Assembly (NCBI RefSeq): GCF_022179765.1 | Contig: NZ_BPRE01000002.1 | Span: 248,001-312,000, forward strand | Reading direction: 5' to 3' | DNA from: Methylorubrum suomiense | GTDB taxonomy: Bacteria; Pseudomonadota; Alphaproteobacteria; Rhizobiales; Beijerinckiaceae | DNA: 64,000 nucleotides | Shown here: positions 56,860-64,000 of the stretch, one piece after another | Position numbering within the stretch: position 1 is the stretch's first letter | Layout: every line of letters starts with the position of its first letter | Position numbers and translations under genes: made by a program | The notes under the pieces: generated by a model | Seen by the model: the letters and a program-made list of their open reading frames with translations, nothing else | Databases searched by the model: none | What the model was told of the DNA's origin: nothing

Positions 56860-57069
56860 ATGATTCGAGAAAGCGAGGGGTTGCCCCGCTGGCTCCAGCG
56901 CCGGGAAAATCGACGCTCCGGTCGCTACGACGGCGACAAGGTCGTGCGTTGGATCGCGCGAAGAAACCTCAAGATGCGCGATCCGGCTTCGCCCGGCGAG
57001 GTTGCCGCGCCGGCCGAATGGTCACGCCTGTCGAATTACAACGGACTTCGTCTGGTCTCTGACAACTGA
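56860..57069 (+). CDS. Small basic hypothetical protein (69 aa)
   Basis: The ATG at 56860 has GAGGGGG seven bases upstream. The product is basic and starts MIRESEGLPRWLQRRENRRS, with a helical WLQRRE...RWIARRN arrangement and a C-terminal SNYNGLRLVSDN. No known domain. The ribosome site and codon use support a gene, but an overlapping frame at 56823 competes. Low-to-moderate confidence. Confidence 0.45.
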   Translation: MIRESEGLPRWLQRRENRRSGRYDGDKVVRWIARRNLKMRDPASPGEVAAPAEWSRLSNYNGLRLVSDN

Positions 57070-57426
57070 AGTTCGGCCGGAATGGTCGAGCCGTCGGGAT
57101 CGAGCGTCTCGGGGGACGGACGCCCGCGATCGGACGAGAACGCCACGGATCCGGGACCTCTGACCTAGCCACGCGACCGGCATGCTGATCGGCCGCGTGG
57201 TCTATCGCGAAGATCTCAAATCGATTTCGGATCTGGCCTACAGCATGGCACTCAGCGCTGGCGGATATCGGTGATGATCCAGCAGCCCAAATGCTGTGCC
57301 GGCGCCGGTCGAAAACGGCCTTGGACGGGTGGATAACAGGCGAGACGAATGCTCGTCCTCAAAGATCATGAACGACTGTCTTGATGAGGCCGGTCAAACA
57401 ACTTGGCATGGCCTCCGGGCAGGTTC
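57070..57426. other. Intergenic region before the 107-aa hypothetical gene
   Basis: About 360 bp with no supported gene. A 30-codon frame at 57182-57274 reads MLIGRVVYREDLKSISDLAY and on, but has no ribosome site. The sequence is less GC-rich near 57200-57400 than its surroundings. Confidence 0.3.
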
Positions 57427-57750
57427 ATGATCGATCCCGATAAGCCGCCCGATCACGCGGCGGCGTCGGAGGGTCGTCCCATGCTTGCCGCCAATCGCCT
57501 CGTCAAAGCTGCCTGGATCGCCGTCGATGTCACCAAGGAGCGGGCCGAGCGCGTGCTCGTGGTCGAAGCCTACATTGCCGTGAGCCCGCTGGAGAAGAAC
57601 TACGACGCGGAGCGCTACGAGCGGGTGGTGGAAGATGTGCGGCGTGTGCTGGCCGCTCACCCTGAAATCGATCGTGCTTCGATCCTCAGCATGCATCGCG
57701 ACACGGGATGCGCCGCCCTGTTCCGCGCGAAGCCGGCCACGGCGGCCTGA
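57427..57750 (+). CDS. Hypothetical protein (107 aa)
   Basis: The ATG at 57427 begins MIDPDKPPDHAAASEGRPML. The body is a mixed alpha/beta sequence: AAWIAVDVTKERAERVLVVEAYIAV, YERVVEDVRRVLAAHPEIDRASIL, MHRDTGCAALFRA. No named family recognised. It is flanked by low-density DNA. Codon use is ordinary for the genome. The start is not certain (in-frame codon at 57403). Confidence 0.55.
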   Translation: MIDPDKPPDHAAASEGRPMLAANRLVKAAWIAVDVTKERAERVLVVEAYIAVSPLEKNYDAERYERVVEDVRRVLAAHPEIDRASILSMHRDTGCAALFRAKPATAA

Positions 57751-58003
57751 GGTCGGTTCCGGCAGGCTATGGCAGTCAAGGGGCACTGCGGCTGGATTCG
57801 CGGGATAATCCAGATTCCGCGCGCTTGGACCGGGTACCCGGCGGCGTGACCGATCCGACCGCCCGCCGGAAGTCCCCGTTACCTCACGGAACGCGGATTG
57901 ACGGCTCGACGGCATCGCCACGTCGAATCTCTGCCGGCTGGTGCCGCCGGCCCACGAGCAGAAGCGATCGCTCTGAAGGTTTCGGATCGATCCCGGAGCG
58001 GAT

Positions 58004-59527
58004 TCAATCCTGGCCGCCATTCTCCAGGAACAGTCGGTAGGCCGGGTTGTCGGTCTCGTCGATGCAGGGATAGCCGAGCGCGTCGAGGACGGCGTCGAAC
58101 CGGTCGCGCTCGGCCGGAGGCACCTCGATACCGGCGAGCACCCGGCCGTAATCGGCCCCGTGATTGCGGTAGTGGAAGAGGCTGATGTTGAACCCGTCAC
58201 CGAGGGCATCGAGAAACTTCATCAGGGCGCCCGGCCGCTCCGGGAACTGGAAGCGGTACAGCCGCTCGTGCGGGAGGCCGGTGGCCCGCCCGCCGACCAT
58301 GTAGCGGACATGGACCTTGGCCATCTCATTGTCGCTCATGTCGGTGACGGCGTAGCCGTCCTTCTCCAAAGCGGCGATCAGATCGCGCTTTTCCGGCAGG
58401 CCGCCGGGGAGGTTGACGCCCACAAAGATGCGCGCCTCCGAACCCTTGGCATAGCGATAGTTGAATTCCGTGATGGCCCGCGGGCCCAAGGCCGCGATGA
58501 AGGCCCGATAGGCGCCCGCCCGCTCGGGAATGGTGACGCCGAGCAGCACCTCTCGCTGCTCGCCGATTTCCGCCCGCTCGGCGATATGGCGCAATCGATC
58601 GAAATTGAGATTGGCGCCGGACGAGATCGCCACCAGCGTGCCCGCCCCGGGATTTTGTGCGGCCCAGGCCTTCGCGCCCGCGAGGCTCAGCGCGCCGGAG
58701 GGTTCGGACACGGCGCGGGTGTCATCGAACACGTCCTTCACGGCCGCGCACATCGCATCGGTGTCGACCGTGATCACCCCATCGAGATGCTCGCGGCAGA
58801 GCCGGAACGTTTCTTCTCCCGCTTGCCGCACGGCGACGCCATCGGCGAACAGGCCGACGGTGGGGAGGGTCACGCGCTCGCCCGCCTCGAGGGCGGCGGC
58901 CATACAGGCGGCGTCGTCCGGTTCGACGCCGATCACCTTGGTCTCGGGCCTCAGATATTTCACGTAGACCGCGATGCCCGCGGCCAAGCCGCCGCCGCCG
59001 ATCGGTACGAAGATCGCCTCGATCGGCCCGGAATGCTGATGCAGGATCTCCATCCCGATGGTGCCCTGGCCGGCGATGACCTCCGGGTCGTCGAACGGAT
59101 GCAGGAAGGTCAGGCCCCATTGCGTTTCGAGGCGGCGGGCCTCGGTCAGGGCCTCGTCGAAGGCGTCGCCGTGCAGCACGACCTCCGCCCCCCGGGCCCG
59201 GCAGGCATCGACCTTGATGGCCGGTGTCGTGCGCGGCATCACGATCACCGCGCGGACCCCGAGCTTGGCTGCGGCCAGGGCCACGCCCTGCGCGTGATTG
59301 CCGGCGGAGGCACAGATCACCCCCCGAGCCAGCTGGTCGGCGGGGAGCGATGCCATCTTGTTGTAGGCGCCGCGCAATTTGAATGAGAAGACGGGCTGGA
59401 GATCCTCGCGCTTGAGCAGCACCGAGCGACCCAACCGCTGGGTGAGCCGCGGCATCGGAAGGAGCGGGCTCTCGATCGCCACGTCGTAGACGCGGGCGGA
59501 CAGGATCTTCTTGACGTAATCGGTCAC
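58004..59527 (-). CDS. ilvA: Threonine ammonia-lyase, biosynthetic (IlvA)
   Basis: PLP enzyme of 507 residues that converts threonine to 2-oxobutyrate, the first step to isoleucine. The PLP lysine is Lys50 in LQPVFSFKLRGAYNKM. CASAGNHAQGVALAA, PIGGGGLAAGIAVYVKY and SSGANLNFDRL form the cofactor pocket. The C-terminal regulatory half has two ACT-like modules (EVLLGVTIPERAGAYRAFIAALG and RLYRFQFPERPGALMKFLDALG), as in feedback-inhibited IlvA, so isoleucine control is expected. The length matches the long biosynthetic class. Monocistronic. Confidence 0.95.
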   Translation of the reverse strand: MTDYVKKILSARVYDVAIESPLLPMPRLTQRLGRSVLLKREDLQPVFSFKLRGAYNKMASLPADQLARGVICASAGNHAQGVALAAAKLGVRAVIVMPRTTPAIKVDACRARGAEVVLHGDAFDEALTEARRLETQWGLTFLHPFDDPEVIAGQGTIGMEILHQHSGPIEAIFVPIGGGGLAAGIAVYVKYLRPETKVIGVEPDDAACMAAALEAGERVTLPTVGLFADGVAVRQAGEETFRLCREHLDGVITVDTDAMCAAVKDVFDDTRAVSEPSGALSLAGAKAWAAQNPGAGTLVAISSGANLNFDRLRHIAERAEIGEQREVLLGVTIPERAGAYRAFIAALGPRAITEFNYRYAKGSEARIFVGVNLPGGLPEKRDLIAALEKDGYAVTDMSDNEMAKVHVRYMVGGRATGLPHERLYRFQFPERPGALMKFLDALGDGFNISLFHYRNHGADYGRVLAGIEVPPAERDRFDAVLDALGYPCIDETDNPAYRLFLENGGQD

Positions 59528-59751
59528 GGGGCAGGCATCCGGCCGCAGCTGCGGGCCGAAGAGGATCTCCGGCCCTCTGATCGCGTGAGCGCGTCTGCCG
59601 AGAGACCGTCGAACGCGCGATGGGGAAGGACGTCGGTTTAGCCTGTTGCGTTGCGGGAGGCGAGGGGATCGGGGACGCAGGTCGCTCTTGCGCCTCGCCC
59701 CGTGCAGGTGGCTCTTGTCAGGCCTCGCGGGCGGTGGGCATGGTTTCCGGC

Positions 59752-59970
59752 ATGAACGATGTGCCTTCCGAGATCGAGCGCTTGGCGCGCCTCGAGATCC
59801 GCCTCACCGAGCAGGAAGCGGTGATCGACGATCTGAATGCGACCATCACGGCGCAATGGAAAGTGATCGATCGGCTGACCCGGCAGCTGTCACGCCTGCA
59901 GGAACAGGTCGAGGAGAGTGCCTTCCGGACCGCCAGCGGCGGCCCTGAACCGCCCCCGCCGCATTACTGA
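59752..59970 (+). CDS. slyX: SlyX-family protein
   Basis: A 72-residue coiled-coil protein from the ATG at 59752: ERLARLEIRLTEQEAVIDDLNATITAQWKVIDRLTRQLSRLQEQVEES, ending in the characteristic Pro-rich PEPPPPHY tail. This is the SlyX pattern; the cellular role is unknown despite wide conservation. An upstream ATG (59740) is possible. Confidence 0.88.
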   Translation: MNDVPSEIERLARLEIRLTEQEAVIDDLNATITAQWKVIDRLTRQLSRLQEQVEESAFRTASGGPEPPPPHY

Positions 59971-60091
59971 GACAGGTTTCGGATGCGATATTCCGCCCGT
60001 CGTGTTGGCGGCCGCTCGCCCTTCGGGATGAGCCGATTCAAGATCTTGCGGGGCCGGTGATGCCGGACTCAGATTCGGGGACGGGTACGCC

Positions 60092-60406
60092 ATGAAGGGT
60101 TCGGTTCGGCGTATGCCCCTGGCCGTTGCCCTCGCTCTCACGTCGAGCGCGGCACTCGCCTTGGATCGCGCGGCGCTGCCGTCCGAAGCGCCGATGGAGG
60201 CGTGCCCTGAGCAGGGTGCGGGATTCGCGCGGATTCCCGGGACCTCGACCTGCCTGCGCGTTTCAGGGCGCGTCGCCGCTGGAATCGATGCGGGAACACA
60301 CGGAAGCGCGGCACCGGTGCGGGGTCGCTTCTCGGTCGATACGCGCTCCGACACCGATCTCGGGCCGGTGCGCTCGTTCCTCCGGCTCGACGCGGGACGC
60401 CACTGA
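60092..60406 (+). CDS. Miniature porin-like secreted protein (104 aa)
   Basis: It has a signal peptide (MPLAVALALTSSAALA), then ACPEQGAGFARIPGTSTCLRVSGRVAAGIDAG and RGRFSVDTRSDTDLGPVRSFLRLDAG. These are the first strands of the alphaproteobacterial Porin_2 family (the CP..G.GF.RIPG..TC.R..GRV signature plus the RGR..VD.R..T..G..R.F.R element). A full porin has over 300 residues; this one stops after about three strands. It is either a decayed porin or a small independent protein using the porin start. Cys38 and Cys54 are retained. Confidence 0.65.
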   Translation: MKGSVRRMPLAVALALTSSAALALDRAALPSEAPMEACPEQGAGFARIPGTSTCLRVSGRVAAGIDAGTHGSAAPVRGRFSVDTRSDTDLGPVRSFLRLDAGRH

Positions 60407-60439
60407 GGGTTTGCCCGGCAAGCCGCCCGATAGTTCGGA

Positions 60440-60859
60440 CTAATCGTCGCGATACACCCGCTCACGGCGCTCGTGACGCTCCTGCGCTTCGAGCGAGAGC
60501 GTGGCGATAGGGCGGGCATCGAGGCGCTTGAGGGAAATCGGCTCGCCGGTTTCCTCGCAGAAGCCGTAGGAGCCGTCCTCCAGGCGGGCAAGCGCCGAGT
60601 CGATCTTGCTGGTCAGCTTGCGTTGCCGGTCGCGGGCTCTGAGCTCGATGGCGCGATCCGTTTCCGAGGAAGCGCGGTCGGCGATATCGGGATGGTTCTC
60701 GTTCTCGCTTTGGAGCGCACTGAGGGTATCCTGCGCTTCGCGCAAGATTTCGCTCTTCCAGTTGAGCAGCTTGCGCCGGAAATACTCCCGTTGCCGCTCG
60801 TTCATGAAGGGCTCGTCGTCGGAGGGCCTGTAGCCGTCCTCGATCGTGACCTTCGCCAT
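60440..60859 (-). CDS. dksA: RNA polymerase-binding transcription factor DksA
   Basis: A 139-residue secondary-channel factor that works with ppGpp. It starts MAKVTIEDGYRPSDDEPFMNERQREYFRRKLLNWKSEILREAQDTL, the alphaproteobacterial DksA opening. The acidic coiled-coil tip is DIADRASSETDRAIELRARDR. The zinc-finger position has only one Cys (GFCEETGEPI), with Thr, Ser and Ala at the other three ligand positions (104, 122, 125), the zinc-less form known in alphaproteobacteria. Convergent with the mini-porin gene. Confidence 0.92.
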   Translation of the reverse strand: MAKVTIEDGYRPSDDEPFMNERQREYFRRKLLNWKSEILREAQDTLSALQSENENHPDIADRASSETDRAIELRARDRQRKLTSKIDSALARLEDGSYGFCEETGEPISLKRLDARPIATLSLEAQERHERRERVYRDD

Positions 60860-61013
60860 CGTATTCGCCCTCGCGCTCCCTGCCGGTCAGCGGCGATCTC
60901 GGCAGGGCTATAATCGAGCCGAGCAAGCTCCACAACGCACGGAGGCCGCCTCATGCACCGCGACGTGCATTGGCTGTGCCGTTGCGGCAAACACGTCACG
61001 GTGTTGATGGATC

Positions 61014-62054
61014 TCAGGGTGCGGAGGGGCGATCCCGGCGCTCAAGAAGCCCATTCAGAGTTGCGGCGATCTCGTCGGCGAGCGGCCGCGCCAGGTTGTG
61101 GCGGTAATGCGTGTGGTCGAAAAACAGGGTCGGATCGTGCGAGGCCGGGCGGTCGCGACGCGCATCGACGACGCGACCGAGAGGATGGCGCGCCAGAGCC
61201 CCGATCATCGCGGCGCGGCAAGCATTTTCGGCCTTCGCTCGTTCGGTGCCCGCCCGCCCTGTGCCAGCGACATAGACGGGCGGAAAGACCATCACGACCG
61301 GTACCTCGGCCGGCAGAGCCGCCAAGAAGGCGGCAAGGCGGTCGGCAGCGGGAAAGCCGGGGCCAGAGGTGGCGGGGTCGGGATCGTCCGGGACCGGTGT
61401 CTCCCGTACCCTGGTCAGGAACGCGGCATCCCTCTCGCCGAGCCGGATGTACTCGGGCTCGTAATCCCAGAAGCCATCCGCCCGCGCGACCTTGCGGTTC
61501 CTGGAACGCAGCCAGCCGATGCGACCGACGACCTCCTGGGCCACCGGCCAGCGCAGCAGGCCGCGCAGATAGGACAGGATGTCGGGGCTATAGAGCCAGA
61601 ACGGGAACGGCTTGTCGTTGGGAAGAGCCGGGTCGCCGACGCACCAGAAATCGTCGATGCCGAGCACCAGCGCCTCGGGCTTGGGATGATGGCGCAGGAA
61701 CCAGCCCATCAGGGCGAGCTGCTCCGCCGGGCGGGTCGCCGTGACCGACAGCTGCACGAACGGGATGTTGGTCGCCGCACTGAGCCGTGTCGGCTCGATC
61801 AGTTGAATGCGCGAATTGCCGAAGATCGCTCCGGTGAAGGCGGGATCGCGTCCGCGCGAGGCGGCGGCCGTGCGCGGGCCCTGCGGGCGAACCGCGCCCA
61901 CCGAGAACAGGGTCGACCGCCCGCTGTCGTAAGGATCGATCAGGTAGGCCAGCGCGAGGAAACCGGCGAAGAGGCCGAGGGCGACGTGTAGGAACAGGCG
62001 GGCGAACCCTGCCCAATCGCCCACCCTTGCCCGGTCGGATGCGGAACTCCTCAT
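61014..62054 (-). CDS. SGNH-like/AlgJ-like polysaccharide acetylation partner
   Basis: A 346-residue membrane-anchored protein from the ATG at 62054. One N-terminal helix (about 17-38, LFLHVALGLFAGFLALAYLIDPY) precedes a periplasmic domain with GAIFGNSRIQLIEP (nucleophile-type Ser) and FFDHTHYRHNLARPLADEI (Asp/His), the ends of an SGNH-hydrolase-like fold. It lies 2 bp after the MBOAT gene, the usual pairing in O-acetylation systems (AlgI with AlgJ/AlgX-type proteins). It probably transfers acetyl groups to an exopolysaccharide. The exact polymer is unknown. Confidence 0.78.
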   Translation of the reverse strand: MRSSASDRARVGDWAGFARLFLHVALGLFAGFLALAYLIDPYDSGRSTLFSVGAVRPQGPRTAAASRGRDPAFTGAIFGNSRIQLIEPTRLSAATNIPFVQLSVTATRPAEQLALMGWFLRHHPKPEALVLGIDDFWCVGDPALPNDKPFPFWLYSPDILSYLRGLLRWPVAQEVVGRIGWLRSRNRKVARADGFWDYEPEYIRLGERDAAFLTRVRETPVPDDPDPATSGPGFPAADRLAAFLAALPAEVPVVMVFPPVYVAGTGRAGTERAKAENACRAAMIGALARHPLGRVVDARRDRPASHDPTLFFDHTHYRHNLARPLADEIAATLNGLLERRDRPSAP

Positions 62055-62056
62055 GA

Positions 62057-63430
62057 TCAGAACCGGAAGTAGATGAACTCGTAGTTCGCGTCGTCCCCGA
62101 TCTTGAGAAGGACGACGACGAACAGGACGGCGAAGAGGGCGGCGAGCCGGCGGCGCGGCGAAAGCCGGTGTACGGCGGCCCAGGCGCTCGGACCCAGGGT
62201 CGCGACTGCGGCGGCCATCAGAAGCGTGCGCCATTTGAAGCCCGAGCCGAGCTCGCCGAGGCCGAAGAGCCCCGCATAGATCGCCCCCGCCGCCGTAAAC
62301 GAGGTCGCGCGGAACAGCACCCAGGTCAGCATGACGAACAGGGTCGTGAGCGCCCAGCCGAGCAGGATCGGCATCGGCCATCCCGCGCGCCGCCACAGGA
62401 CGCCCGCGCCAAGGCCGATGCCGTGCGCGGCGCCCCAGGCGACGAAGGTCAGTCCCGCGCCATGCCACAGGCCGCCGAGCGTCATGGTGGTGAACAGGGC
62501 GCCGACTTGCATCGCGAGGCCGCGGCGGTTCCCACCGAGGGGGATGTAGAGATAGTCGCGCAGGAAGCGCGAGAGCGTCATGTGCCAGCGACGCCAGAAA
62601 TCGCGCAGGGAGCCCGCGCGATACGGAACGTCGAAATTCTGCGGCAACACCACGCCGAACAGGAGCGCGATACCGAGCGCCATGTCAGTATAGCCGGAGA
62701 AGTCGAAATAGATCTGAAGGCCGAAGCCGAGCGTCGCCTGCCACGCCTGCGCCGTCGTCACCGCCGCGCCGTCGGCGGCGGCCTGGAACACCGGGTTGAC
62801 CATCGCCGCCAGCGGATCACCCAGGAGAACCTTCTTGGCGAGCCCAACGGTGAGCAGCATCAGACCGCGCCCGATCCGCTCGGCGGCGTCGGGCCGCTGG
62901 TAAGGACGCTCGTCGAACTGATGCACGATCTCGCTCCAGCGCACGAGCGGGCCGGCGAGAACTTGCGGGAAGAAGGCGATGTAGAGCGCGTATTTGGTGA
63001 ACCCGAGGCAGGGCGCGCGCCCCGCCCTCAGGTCGGTCAGGTACATGATGTGGTGGAAGGTGAAGAACGAGATTCCGAGCGGCAGCACCAGATCGAGATG
63101 CGGTGGGCTGAGGCCGGGGATCAGAGCGGCCACATCGGCGAAAAATCCTAGATATTTGAAGGCGGCGAGAAGAGCGAGATTGGCAGCGATGGCGGCCGGG
63201 AACAGCCAGGGATACGGCCGCTTCGCCAGAATGCGCGCGATCAGCCAATTGAGCGTGATGGAAGCGCCGAGCAGCGGCAGGAAGCGCCAGTCCCACCAGC
63301 CGTAGAACACGAGGGAGAGGCCGAGCAGCAGGGGCAGCCGCAGCGCGGGCCGGTAGCGCTCGATGGCCGCGTGCAGCAGGAATGCCGCGGGTAGAAAAGC
63401 CAGAAGGAAAACGAAGGAATTGAACAGCAT
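62057..63430 (-). CDS. MBOAT-family O-acyltransferase (AlgI-like)
   Basis: A 457-residue polytopic membrane protein with about 10-11 helices. It has the MBOAT catalytic His region FTTMTLGGLWHGAGLTFVAWGAAHG and the family segments LGLSLVFYGWWDWRFLPLL, FFTFHHIMYLTDLRAG, FFPQVLAGPLVRWSEIVHQF and GYTDMALGIALLFGVVLPQNFDVPYRAGSLRDFWRRWHMTLSRFLRDYLYIPLGGNRRG. It moves acetyl groups across the membrane to a polysaccharide. The partner gene follows 2 bp on. Divergent from the 63634 gene. Confidence 0.94.
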   Translation of the reverse strand: MLFNSFVFLLAFLPAAFLLHAAIERYRPALRLPLLLGLSLVFYGWWDWRFLPLLGASITLNWLIARILAKRPYPWLFPAAIAANLALLAAFKYLGFFADVAALIPGLSPPHLDLVLPLGISFFTFHHIMYLTDLRAGRAPCLGFTKYALYIAFFPQVLAGPLVRWSEIVHQFDERPYQRPDAAERIGRGLMLLTVGLAKKVLLGDPLAAMVNPVFQAAADGAAVTTAQAWQATLGFGLQIYFDFSGYTDMALGIALLFGVVLPQNFDVPYRAGSLRDFWRRWHMTLSRFLRDYLYIPLGGNRRGLAMQVGALFTTMTLGGLWHGAGLTFVAWGAAHGIGLGAGVLWRRAGWPMPILLGWALTTLFVMLTWVLFRATSFTAAGAIYAGLFGLGELGSGFKWRTLLMAAAVATLGPSAWAAVHRLSPRRRLAALFAVLFVVVLLKIGDDANYEFIYFRF

Positions 63431-63633
63431 CGCGGGCGGGTGAGATCGTCTCTCCTGGCGAGACCGGTGTGTCCGCTCACGGGCGCCGCGTTGTCATGGA
63501 TCGCTACGGGACCGTCAATGGTGGCGACGACTTCCGGGTCGATCCCGATCACGTCAGCCACCGTTCACCTTGCCCGTTCTAAGCCTTGCTGTACGAGCGG
63601 GCCGAGCGGCCCGAACGGAGAGGATATCGTACG

Positions 63634-63960
63634 ATGATGCACGCGAAGGCGTTCGCATTGGCTGCGGTGGTCGCCGGCAGCCTCGGATGGGCGGGAAGCG
63701 CCCAGGCCCTACCGCTTACCCCCGCGCCGCTCGGCGCCGGGGAGGGGGCGTTGGTGGAGCGCACGGCCGGGGGCTGCGGTCCCGGTTTCCATCCGAACCC
63801 CTGGGGCATCTGCCGCCCGAACCTGTACGGCCCTCGGCCGTATTGGGGGCGCCCGGTCTATGGCGGGCCCTACGGCTATTATCGCCCCCGGCCGGTCTAC
63901 CGGCCCTACGACTATGACGGCCCGCGGCCGTTCTACCGTCCGCGCCCTGACTATTATTGA
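63634..63960 (+). CDS. Secreted Gly/Tyr/Pro-rich small protein
   Basis: A 108-residue protein from the ATG at 63634 with GGAGAGGA upstream (ATG 63637 also possible). A signal peptide (AFALAAVVAGSLGWAGSAQA) is followed by GCGPGFHPNPWGICRPN, then tandem Arg-Pro/Tyr-Gly-rich units (YGYYRPRPVYRPYDYDG). Such GCGPGxHxNxxGxCxPN proteins are common as exported small proteins in Bradyrhizobium and Methylobacterium; the function is unknown, perhaps matrix or envelope. Confidence 0.7.
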   Translation: MMHAKAFALAAVVAGSLGWAGSAQALPLTPAPLGAGEGALVERTAGGCGPGFHPNPWGICRPNLYGPRPYWGRPVYGGPYGYYRPRPVYRPYDYDGPRPFYRPRPDYY

Positions 63961-64000
63961 GACGATGGCGGCATCCGGTCCCTCGGCCGGGTGCCGCCCT

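Noticed and set aside
57182..57274. 30-codon frame MLIGRVVYREDL...
   Set aside because: No ribosome-binding site and too short to judge; it could be a gene remnant but nothing supports it.
60953..61180. Short plus-strand frame beginning MHRDVHWLCRCGK
   Set aside because: The first residues look like a tiny zinc protein, but the frame runs into the antisense of the AlgJ-like gene and becomes Arg/Pro-rich noise.

Overview
The window is high-GC chromosomal DNA, densely coding, with short intergenic gaps and no rRNA, tRNA, CRISPR array or complete insertion sequence that I can see. The gene set points to an alphaproteobacterium of the order Hyphomicrobiales (Rhizobiales), most likely Methylobacterium/Methylorubrum or a close relative. 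The reasons are the FlaF/FlbT/FtcR flagellar regulators, the hook-filament gene order, MucR/Ros and GcrA-type proteins, CtrA-like boxes, a DUF6894 protein and small secreted Gly/Tyr/Pro-rich proteins. The genus is an inference; no rRNA is present to test it.

Layout. 1-11 kb: the tail of an unknown gene, NAD kinase (nadK), cutA, a PilZ protein, glucose-6-phosphate dehydrogenase (zwf), a large PAS sensor kinase resembling PleC/PdhS, aminopeptidase N (pepN), glyoxalase I (gloA) and a small helix-turn-helix-like protein. 11-17 kb: a PAS-only protein, a 1224-residue multi-PAS/GAF hybrid kinase and a short HisKA_2-type kinase whose ATPase motifs look lost. The upstream or leader regions of both kinases carry the same 16-bp sequence. 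17-22 kb: sufE, a DUF6456 protein, a MucR-like regulator and oligopeptidase B.

22-39 kb is a flagellar block. A 1116-residue TPR protein is transcribed towards a long leftward run: a membrane protein, a DUF1217 protein, flgF, fliI, flgE, flgK, flgL, flaF, flbT, flgD and fliQ. To the right lie a second PilZ gene, a flagellin gene with a decayed copy of its own 3' end just downstream, and the FtcR/Rem-type flagellar regulator. CtrA-like TTAA-N7-TTAA boxes lie upstream of ftcR (perfect match) and, with one mismatch each, upstream of the hook operon and the flagellin gene. This fits cell-cycle control feeding into FtcR, and FlaF/FlbT controlling flagellin output.

39-52 kb: a class I aminotransferase, a RecD-like helicase, hemF, then a three-gene membrane-stress module. 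The module holds a flotillin (YqiK-like), a YqiJ-like OB-fold membrane protein and a PspA/IM30-like protein. The PspA-like protein carries an extra N-terminal half that resembles the front half of TnpB transposon nucleases; this is the most unusual item in the window. It is followed by trmL, an ABC exporter, a MATE transporter, a DUF3140 protein and a RutF-like flavin reductase.

52-64 kb: secreted hypotheticals, a protein that is only the C-terminal motif of GcrA, UDP-glucuronate epimerase and UDP-glucose dehydrogenase (uronic-acid sugars for surface polysaccharide), a VanZ-like protein, threonine deaminase (ilvA), slyX, a miniature porin-like protein, dksA, and an MBOAT/SGNH-like acetylation pair for polysaccharide O-acetylation.
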